This document shows, piece after piece, positions 6,485-11,672 of a stretch of DNA of 11,672 nucleotides; positions within the stretch are counted from its first letter, which is position 1, and the number at the start of each line of letters is the position of its first letter. The position numbers and the translations under genes are program-made. Location: NCBI GenBank assembly GCA_021813065.1, contig JAKALZ010000032.1, positions 1 through 11,672 of the forward strand. The letters are read 5' to 3'. The notes beneath the pieces are model-generated. The model was not told where the DNA came from and did not search any database. It was given only the letters and a program-made list of their open reading frames with translations. The DNA comes from a bacterium. Its GTDB lineage: Bacteria; Spirochaetota; Spirochaetia; Treponematales; Rectinemataceae.

Positions 6485-7954
6485 TCAGCGCTTCGCGAGC
6501 CGCTGCTTGAAGAAGGCGTTGATGAGCGAAACTTTGAGATCGTAGAGTTTGTCCGTAATCGATACCTTGTAGATGTGCGGATTGAGAAGCCGCAGGTAGG
6601 TGGGATCGAACGAGTTCATGCGCTCCTTCATATAGGCTTGAATCTGCCGCAGATCCGGCAGCTCGCTTGTCCGCGCGCCATTTTCCATCACCTTCGAGAG
6701 GAGCGGCTCGGCACGAGCGGGCTCGATTTTCACCTGTCGCCAGTCGGCGCTCGGGTGGTGCACGAGATACTCTTCTCTCTCGGTGATCGTCTCCTCATCG
6801 CAGGAGATGAGATCGAGTCGAGCCAACCCCTTCTCGTCGTAGAGTCGCCAGAGGTTCTTGACTCCGGGATTTGTCGATTTTTCAGGATTATCGGAAAATT
6901 TCATCACGGGGCGCAACTGGCCCTCAGGATCGAGGGCGGCGAGTTTATAGACACCGGTGAAGGCAGCCTCGTTGCCGCCAGTCACGAGGTGTGTGCCCAC
7001 GCCCCACACATCGATGGGTGCCCTATCCTCGACGAGGCTCGCGATGATTTCCTCGTTGAGTTCATTCGACACTACAATTTTCACATCCTTCAGTCCTGCC
7101 TCATCGAGTCTCGCGCGCACCATCCGCGAGAGATAGTCGATGTCGCCTGAATCGAGGCGCACGCCAAAGCTGAACCCCTTTTCTTTGAGTTTCTTCCCGG
7201 ACTCAATCGCGTTGATGATGCCAGACTCGAGGGAGTTGTAGGTATCGATCAGGAACACAGTATTCTGAGGATAGATATCAGCGTAGGCGTCGAAGGCCTC
7301 GATCTCGCTCGGGTACGACATGACCCAGGAGTGCGCCATGGTGCCGAGCACGGGGATTCCAAACTCTTTGCCCGCGAGCGAGTTGGAGGTGCCGACCGCG
7401 CCGCCGATGTAGGCCGCTCTGCTCGCCGAGAGCGCGCCATCCGCTCCCTGCGCCCGCCTGAGGCCGAACTCCATAATCGCCCCGTGCTTCGACGCGTTCC
7501 ACACACGTGCTGCCTTCGTCGCGATGAGACTCTGGAAGTTGAGCACATTGAGCACGAGCCCCTCGACGAGCTGGGCCGAAATGAGGTCCGCTTCAACGCG
7601 CGCGAGTGGTTCTTGCGGAAACACAATCTCACCCTCGCGCGCGGAGTACACTCTCCCCTTGAACTTGAAGGTCGCCAAGTACGCTAAAAAATCCTTTTCG
7701 AAGAGCCCAAGCGACGCGAGATACTCGAGATCCTCCTTCGCGAAGCTGAGCTCTTCGAGCGCGTCAATCAGCGTGGCGAGCCCCGCGAATACCGAATAAC
7801 CGCCGCCAAAAGGATTTCGGCGGAAGAAGTAATCGAAAACAACTGGCATGGTCATGTGGCGTTTCCAGTAGCCTTGCGCCATCGTCAGTTCATAAAAATC
7901 GGTGAATAGTGCCGATCGGTAGTAGCAATTCATTCGCATTTTTTGTGTACTCAT
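6485..7954 (-). CDS. pncB: Nicotinate phosphoribosyltransferase
   Basis: Joins nicotinate and PRPP to make nicotinate mononucleotide, the entry step of the Preiss-Handler route to NAD, with ATP hydrolysis through a phospho-histidine. The 489-residue product has the N-terminal TDFYELTMAQGYW (residues 18-30), HSWVMSYPSEIEAF (208-221; His208 is the likely phosphorylated His), DTYNSLESGI (237-246), FGVRLDSGDI (263-272) and VWGVGTHLVTGG (316-327). The length agrees with the bacterial clade of about 480-490 residues. The ATG at 7954 is chosen because it overlaps the pncA stop as ATGA, a sign of translational coupling. An upstream extension of this frame is Arg-rich and runs antisense-like within pncA, so I reject it. 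In-frame ATGs at codons 6 and 8 are weaker alternatives. Confidence 0.96.
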   Translation of the reverse strand: MSTQKMRMNCYYRSALFTDFYELTMAQGYWKRHMTMPVVFDYFFRRNPFGGGYSVFAGLATLIDALEELSFAKEDLEYLASLGLFEKDFLAYLATFKFKGRVYSAREGEIVFPQEPLARVEADLISAQLVEGLVLNVLNFQSLIATKAARVWNASKHGAIMEFGLRRAQGADGALSASRAAYIGGAVGTSNSLAGKEFGIPVLGTMAHSWVMSYPSEIEAFDAYADIYPQNTVFLIDTYNSLESGIINAIESGKKLKEKGFSFGVRLDSGDIDYLSRMVRARLDEAGLKDVKIVVSNELNEEIIASLVEDRAPIDVWGVGTHLVTGGNEAAFTGVYKLAALDPEGQLRPVMKFSDNPEKSTNPGVKNLWRLYDEKGLARLDLISCDEETITEREEYLVHHPSADWRQVKIEPARAEPLLSKVMENGARTSELPDLRQIQAYMKERMNSFDPTYLRLLNPHIYKVSITDKLYDLKVSLINAFFKQRLAKR

Positions 7955-8580
7955 CGTTCTGTCCGGTTTAGCACGGTAGCGGTCGTCGCGAAATCGCAGC
8001 CAGCCTGACGCATTTCTTCGAAGGCGGCCCGAATGTCGCCAGGCTTGGCGTCGATGCCCATGATCGCGTCTTCGACCACCGTAACCTCGAATCCCGCGCG
8101 CCGCGCGTCGAGCGCGGTCGATTTGACGCAGTAGTCTGTAGCCAAGCCGCACACGAGTACCTTTTTCACGCCAAGCGAGCTGAGAAAACCCGCCAGGCCC
8201 GTGGGCGTCTTCCTGTCATTCTCCATGATGGCCGAGTAGCTGTCGAGCTCCCGACGCGTCCCCTTCCTAAGAATGCACCGCGCTTTCCACGTGTGGAGAG
8301 CTGGATGGAAATCGGCTCCAGCAGTTCCCGCCACGCAGTGATCAGGCCACAAAATCGAAGGAATAACGCTTTCAGGATCGAGCGAGAAGGGAGGCAGAGC
8401 CTTCGACGAGGCGAAGGAACAGTGCATTCGAGGGTGCCAATCTTGGGTAAGCAGGCTAGTCGGATACGCAGAAAGAAGCTCATTCACACGCTCAATGATA
8501 GAATCGCCATTCGGTACCGCGAGCGCTCCTCCTGGGCAAAAATCATTCTGTATATCGACGACGAGAAGAGCAGTTTCCAA
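7951..8580 (-). CDS. pncA: Nicotinamidase
   Basis: Hydrolyses nicotinamide to nicotinate and ammonia, feeding PncB. With a TTG start at 8580 the product is 209 residues and begins METALLVVDIQNDFCPGGAL, exactly where the family begins. Catalytic residues are Asp9 (DIQNDF), Lys106 (RKGT) and Cys151 (ATDYCVKSTA). Metal ligands are Asp47 and His49 (QDWHP) and His81 (WPDHCVAGT). The TTG is preceded by GGGAGGGAGG with six-base spacing from one GGAGG; an in-frame ATG 21 codons upstream has no such signal and adds non-homologous residues. The stop overlaps the pncB ATG (ATGA). The upstream gene on the same strand ends 85 bp before, with no clear terminator, so pncA-pncB may be read from that promoter or from one in the 85-bp gap. 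Confidence 0.95.
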   Translation of the reverse strand: METALLVVDIQNDFCPGGALAVPNGDSIIERVNELLSAYPTSLLTQDWHPRMHCSFASSKALPPFSLDPESVIPSILWPDHCVAGTAGADFHPALHTWKARCILRKGTRRELDSYSAIMENDRKTPTGLAGFLSSLGVKKVLVCGLATDYCVKSTALDARRAGFEVTVVEDAIMGIDAKPGDIRAAFEEMRQAGCDFATTATVLNRTER

Positions 8581-8665
8581 TTCCTCCCTCCCTGTGAGTT
8601 CTGTACTAGAGATGGTAGCGCAGAGCCTGGAGTTTGAAAACACCCTTCAGCAAAGAACCTCCGCG

Positions 8666-10195
8666 TTAAAATGGAATTCGTACATAGATCCGTGCGGACG
8701 AAACAGAGAAAATTTTCGGTGTACCAGCGTATTTTACCGAGCTTGAGACCTCTAATGTACACTGGGGCAATTTGATCGCCGCGCGCAGTCCGGCCACTAT
8801 GCCGTCGCTTCGCTCACGCGAAAGAGGCGCTCCGATTGAAGTGGAGAGCAAAAAATTCGGGTCAGAAACTCGAGCCAAGACCGTCAGTCTGTTAAAAAGT
8901 GGACTCTCTCCGCCGTTCGGCCCCGCGATGCCACTCTCTTCACTCAGTTCCAAGCCTTCAATGTCGGAGAAGGAATTGCTCGCCTCGGCTTCTTTGGACG
9001 CGCCTGATTTTTCTCTCGACAGGTTTGTCTCGAAGAAAAGCGCGCGCTCAGAGCGTCCGCGTGTGTACATCGAAGCGTTCGCTTTTAGAGAAAAGGAGGT
9101 GTTCCCGAATTCATATTCGAACGAAGCGCCGCACGCAAGAGAACCTGAGCGCGCGCGATCGAGCGGCACGATCCCGATGCTCTTTCCCGTCACTACGATT
9201 TCAATAACCTCGATGTCTGGACCATACCGCGAAAGAAGCAGATTCGAAAACGTTCCGTAGGCTGGAAAAATGTTGAAGGAGCCTCCTCGTACTCCCTGCT
9301 TCGATTTTGCCGAGGTGATCAGCGTCGCTCCACTCACGAGAGGGAGTGACGACAGATCAAACCCACACGCCGCGCTGACAGTGGCATCATAGGTCGAGAC
9401 CGTGCCGATCGCGCTGAGAAATTCTCCCGTTTCAATGTATGCGTCGGCGCGCACATCCATGTTGCCAACGTGAAGTTTCAGATCAGCACGCGCGGCTGCC
9501 CCCAACAGCGCACCTGATGTTCGAGATTCCGTATCGCGGCCGAGTCCAGGATAGAACTGCGACCTCACGCGTGCCTCTCCAAATCCCCAACCGCGGCGCA
9601 ATCCAATCGCGAACCACGGCTTAATGCGCCGCGCGATGTCAGCGATCCCATTCATTTCGTAGAGAGAGCCCACGCCGAAAACCATGTCGAATGGAGCCTC
9701 GAGCATCCTCCACTGGAGCGCGGCCGACGAGTAGATCTCGGAGATAGTCGTGGCGCAACTGAACCTCTGTCCAGTGAGCGCGATTCCCCAGGGATCTGAG
9801 GCCGCCCCGAGCGCGGCCGCGCCGAGGAGCCCGGAGGCTTCAGACTCACCTCGATCATTCGATGAGAAATACCCCTGCGCTGTGAGGCGCAGCCTTCCCG
9901 CGTCAATCTCGGCGTTTCCTATCGCGGTCCTTGCGGTGATGGAGAACTTGCCGAAAAAATCATTCCGCGCGGTCAGCGGTACTGCCGCGGTGAGCGAGCC
10001 GAGCCCCATGCTCGAGATTGAGAGATAGCTGGTAGTGCTCGCGGTGCCCGCGCTCACCGTGACATTGCCTGAGAGCGTTTGACAGGACGGGCACCCTGTC
10101 CATGCCTTGAGACTCAGCGCGGCAAAGAGCGCAGCATAGCGACGCCATCTCAATTCCACATCAGAGAGACGCGCGTCCGTACCGCGTGGCTTCAA
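8666..10195 (-). CDS. Putative outer-membrane beta-barrel protein, unknown function
   Basis: I do not recognise a named family. The frame encodes 509 residues from a TTG at 10195. In-frame GTG (10159) and TTG (10153) starts would place the basic stretch ELRWRR directly before the hydrophobic segment YAALFAALSLKAW (about 20-32), a better signal-peptide layout; no start has a strong Shine-Dalgarno. The segment is followed by TGCPSCQT, so lipoprotein cleavage before the first Cys or signal peptidase I cleavage nearby are both possible. The rest is Ser, Ala, Gly and aromatic rich, with alternating polar and hydrophobic stretches and no internal membrane helix. It ends RIYVRIPF, with the terminal Phe typical of barrel proteins inserted by BAM. 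A long polar, Glu/Ser-rich segment (about 390-430) looks like a surface loop or periplasmic insertion. Secretion is well supported and the barrel likely; the cargo or role is unknown. Confidence 0.65.
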   Translation of the reverse strand: MKPRGTDARLSDVELRWRRYAALFAALSLKAWTGCPSCQTLSGNVTVSAGTASTTSYLSISSMGLGSLTAAVPLTARNDFFGKFSITARTAIGNAEIDAGRLRLTAQGYFSSNDRGESEASGLLGAAALGAASDPWGIALTGQRFSCATTISEIYSSAALQWRMLEAPFDMVFGVGSLYEMNGIADIARRIKPWFAIGLRRGWGFGEARVRSQFYPGLGRDTESRTSGALLGAAARADLKLHVGNMDVRADAYIETGEFLSAIGTVSTYDATVSAACGFDLSSLPLVSGATLITSAKSKQGVRGGSFNIFPAYGTFSNLLLSRYGPDIEVIEIVVTGKSIGIVPLDRARSGSLACGASFEYEFGNTSFSLKANASMYTRGRSERALFFETNLSREKSGASKEAEASNSFSDIEGLELSEESGIAGPNGGESPLFNRLTVLARVSDPNFLLSTSIGAPLSRERSDGIVAGLRAAIKLPQCTLEVSSSVKYAGTPKIFSVSSARIYVRIPF

Positions 10196-10214
10196 ATTTT
10201 ATCGCGAGACCTTC

Positions 10215-10260
10215 TTGACGCAATGTTTTATATATATTAATTTTTATATATCTAATCCAA
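10215..10260. promoter_or_regulatory. AT-rich divergent promoter region
   Basis: A 40-bp block of almost pure A+T (TATATATTAA/TTTTTATATAT) stands out in the GC-rich sequence. On the plus strand, TTGACG (10215-10220) is 17 bp from TAATTT (10238-10243) and points to the glutaredoxin gene. On the minus strand, TTGGAT (complement of 10255-10260) is 18 bp from TATATA (10231-10236) and points to the outer-membrane gene. The two would overlap, so their polymerases would compete. The exact boxes are uncertain because several TATATA registers fit. Confidence 0.5.
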
Positions 10261-10288
10261 TAGCAAGAATCCACGAGGGAGGAAAAAT

Positions 10289-10519
10289 ATGTCTGTCACA
10301 ATCTACACGACACCGAGTTGCGGCTACTGCAGGCTAGCCAAGGATTGGTTCCGCCAGAACGGCATTTCTTTCACTGAGTATAATGTAGCCGCCGACATGC
10401 GCAAGGCTGAAGAGATGGTCCGCAAGTCAGGTCAGATGGGCGTGCCCGTCATCGACGTCAACGGCAGAATCATCGTGGGCTTCAATAAGCTTGAAATCGA
10501 ACGCTCCCTCCACCGCTGA
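10289..10519 (+). CDS. Small glutaredoxin-like protein (NrdH/YruB type)
   Basis: A 76-residue thioredoxin-fold redox protein of the cytosol. Visible features are the N-terminal strand VTIYTTPS, the active site CGYC (Cys11, Cys14), the cis-proline motif GVPVIDV (Pro53), and GFNKLEIERSL (64-74), where the GF(D/N) turn of glutaredoxins occurs. Length and motifs match the short glutaredoxins of the YruB/NrdH group, which reduce protein disulfides using thioredoxin reductase or glutathione. No ribonucleotide reductase gene is nearby, so an NrdH role is not indicated. The ATG has a strong GGGAGG six bases upstream. It is a single-gene unit, with a promoter in the AT-rich region before it and a strong terminator 28 bp after the stop. 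Confidence 0.92.
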   Translation: MSVTIYTTPSCGYCRLAKDWFRQNGISFTEYNVAADMRKAEEMVRKSGQMGVPVIDVNGRIIVGFNKLEIERSLHR

Positions 10520-10547
10520 TCGCGGATTTGAGCATTATGGCGCATAC

Positions 10548-10583
10548 TCCACGCGGGAACATTTTCGCGTGGATTTTTTTTTT
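10548..10583 (+). terminator. Strong intrinsic terminator after the glutaredoxin gene
   Basis: The perfect 8-bp stem TCCACGCG (10548-10555) / CGCGTGGA (10566-10573) with a 10-nt loop is followed by ten T residues (10574-10583). Confidence 0.93.
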
Positions 10584-10590
10584 GCGCGCT

Positions 10591-10616
10591 TCTGAGCCCC
10601 TCACTCGGGGCACAGA
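10591..10616 (+). other. Second hairpin between glutaredoxin and HExxH genes
   Basis: TCTG-A-GCCCC and GGGGC-A-CAGA pair across a TCACTC loop, giving a nine-pair stem broken by one A-A mismatch. Only a weak T-rich stretch (ATTTCTT) follows, so it could be a back-up terminator or an unrelated structure. Confidence 0.5.
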
Positions 10617-10663
10617 ATTTCTTGCGCACAGCTCGCTGCTCCACTCCGCGCGCTTCTCGGTGA

Positions 10664-10692
10664 TTGCCTGTGCGCGTCGCTTCCTGTAGTAT
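10664..10692 (+). promoter_or_regulatory. Promoter of the HExxH-protein gene
   Basis: TTGCCT (10664-10669) and TAGTAT (10687-10692) are spaced by exactly 17 bp, and a TG lies at 10685-10686 immediately before the -10. The start site would be near 10699. The Shine-Dalgarno GAGGGAG (10706-10712) sits seven bases before the ATG. Confidence 0.6.
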
Positions 10693-10719
10693 TCCTCTCC
10701 GACACGAGGGAGATGCAGC

Positions 10720-11535
10720 ATGAATCAAGATAGAGTCAAGGAAATCCTCGAGGCGATCGAAGCGCCTCCCGCGCCCTTCACACTTGTATTTTCAGGAAAA
10801 ACGAACAAAAAAGTGAACGGCCTCTACAAACCCGCGAACGCGGAGATCGTCATTCACAACAGGAATTTTGAATCCGACAACCAACTCGTGTACACCGCGA
10901 TCCATGAATACGCCCACCACCTGCTCTTCGTGCGTCGCGGCGGATTGTCCATGCCACGCCCTCACACTCAGGAGTTTTGGGCGCTCTTCAATGAACTCCT
11001 CGAAAAAGCTGAGAAACATGGCTTCTACACGAATGTCTTCGACACGATCCCTGAATTCACACAACTCACTGAAGAGATAAAGACACGCTGCCTCGCGGGC
11101 AATGGATCGCTCCTCCTCGAGCTGGGACGACTCCTTGTTCAAGCAGAGGAACTCTGCCGCAGCCATGGAGCCCGCTTCGAAGACTATGTCGAACGTGTTC
11201 TCGGTCTCCCGAAGAAAACCGCGTCAACCGCGATGCAGGCCCAGACGCTGAGCCTCGACCCCGGCCTCGGCTGGGACGGACTCTCCCTCGTCGCGTCCAT
11301 CCGTGACCCCGACGCGCGCGCGAAGGCCGCCGAGGCGCTCTCGCGCGGTGCGACACCACTTATCGCCAAGCGAACCGCGATGCCTCCCGAAAACGAGAGC
11401 GATGACCCCATCGAGACTCTCATCGCTGAGCACAGGAGGATCGAGCGCTCGATCGCGTCCATGAGCGAGCGTCTGCGTCGCATCGAAGACAAGCTCAACT
11501 CCATGGGCGTGTCGAGCGAAGACATCAATCCCTGA
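10720..11535 (+). CDS. Zincin-like HExxH protein with C-terminal coiled coil
   Basis: A 271-residue protein without a signal peptide or membrane segment, so cytosolic. The N-terminal half looks like a SprT/WLM-type metallopeptidase fold. TAIHEYAHHLLF (residues 59-70) contains HEYAH (His62, Glu63, His66), and PHTQEFWALFNELL (81-94) supplies His82, 16 residues after His66, in a context like the HG-x-EF motif that gives the third zinc ligand in SprT-like proteins. A middle region (about 110-225) has no motif that I recognise and includes Pro- and Ser-rich stretches. Residues 232-262 (IETLIAEHRRIERSI and onward) form a heptad-like coiled coil, suggesting oligomerisation or a partner. Whether it is a protease is inferred from the motif. 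It has its own promoter and no clear operon partner. I cannot name a family. Confidence 0.8.
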   Translation: MNQDRVKEILEAIEAPPAPFTLVFSGKTNKKVNGLYKPANAEIVIHNRNFESDNQLVYTAIHEYAHHLLFVRRGGLSMPRPHTQEFWALFNELLEKAEKHGFYTNVFDTIPEFTQLTEEIKTRCLAGNGSLLLELGRLLVQAEELCRSHGARFEDYVERVLGLPKKTASTAMQAQTLSLDPGLGWDGLSLVASIRDPDARAKAAEALSRGATPLIAKRTAMPPENESDDPIETLIAEHRRIERSIASMSERLRRIEDKLNSMGVSSEDINP

Positions 11536-11553
11536 AATCAGCGCTTGATTCGG

Positions 11554-11672
11554 CTAGAGCCTCATAAAGAGAGGAACGAGCGCGGGTGCGATCACCGAGG
11601 GCGACTTCAACAGACTTTCGAGCGATATCCTCGGCTGATGAAACCGCATGCTAATTAAAACAAGAGGATGGG
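11554..11672 (-). CDS. Possible C-terminal end of a gene cut by the right edge
   Basis: A minus-strand frame is open from the window edge to a TAG at 11554-11556, giving 38 residues that end in SVIAPALVPLFMRL. It would converge with the HExxH gene, with 18 bp between stops. I recognise no family. Another minus-strand frame (ending in TGA at 11532-11534, inside the neighbour's stop region) gives an equally protein-like helical peptide but has a stop just upstream and no start codon. The call is therefore weak. Confidence 0.28.
   Translation of the reverse strand, partial: HPLVLISMRFHQPRISLESLLKSPSVIAPALVPLFMRL

Noticed and set aside
6575..7150. 191-residue plus-strand frame opposite pncB
   Set aside because: It is an antisense shadow; pncB motifs fix the minus strand as coding.
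7955..8152. 66-codon N-terminal extension of pncB
   Set aside because: It is Arg/Gly-rich, lies out of frame inside pncA, and the family begins near FTDFYELTMAQGYW. The ATGA junction gives a better start.
8581..8643. 21-codon N-terminal extension of pncA from an upstream ATG
   Set aside because: There is no Shine-Dalgarno, and the residues have no counterpart in nicotinamidases. The TTG at 8580 has a strong site.
8772..9260. 162-residue plus-strand frame opposite the outer-membrane gene
   Set aside because: It has no Shine-Dalgarno or recognisable motif. The minus-strand frame has a signal segment, barrel-like composition and greater length.
1..11672. CRISPR array, insertion sequence, prophage or defence island
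   Set aside because: No regularly spaced repeats, terminal inverted repeats, transposase, integrase or toxin-antitoxin motifs were seen on either strand.

Overview
The window is GC-rich, densely packed bacterial chromosome with genes on both strands. Features pointing to a diderm, probably anaerobic or fermentative bacterium are a sodium-pumping decarboxylase membrane subunit (OadB), a tmRNA gene, a long secreted beta-barrel-like protein ending in Phe, and use of ATG, GTG and TTG starts. The gene set and style would fit a spirochaete of the Treponema/Rectinema type. That placement is inference from general resemblance; no marker in the window proves it.

Layout, left to right. Positions 1-1443 hold a minus-strand unit, oadB followed by a very short OadG-like membrane peptide. 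Left of it is an unresolved edge segment with a plus-strand terminator. A divergent intergenic region leads to mnmA (tRNA U34 thiolase, plus strand). Next come a 21-bp near-perfect tandem repeat and the tmRNA gene ssrA (2855-3209) with a readable tag ORF.

From 3317 a well-formed extended -10 promoter drives three plus-strand genes: a phosphomannose-isomerase-like cupin protein, a mutarotase-like protein and a LOG-family nucleotide hydrolase. The first two are probably one sugar-processing unit for an unidentified sugar. The LOG gene converges on a minus-strand group: an outer-membrane-type protein, then pncA (TTG start), then pncB. pncA and pncB overlap as ATGA and together form the nicotinamide to nicotinate to NaMN salvage route.

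An AT-rich divergent promoter region separates the outer-membrane gene from a small CGYC glutaredoxin with a strong terminator. The last full gene is a zincin-like HExxH protein with its own promoter and a C-terminal coiled coil. A minus-strand C-terminal fragment of unknown identity may run off the right edge.

Most genes are housekeeping. I see no phage, IS element, CRISPR array or defence island. The least ordinary items are the MnmA without the usual second catalytic cysteine, the uncharged tmRNA tag, the isomerase/mutarotase pair of unknown substrate, the 48-residue OadG-like peptide, the secreted barrel-like protein and the HExxH/coiled-coil protein.
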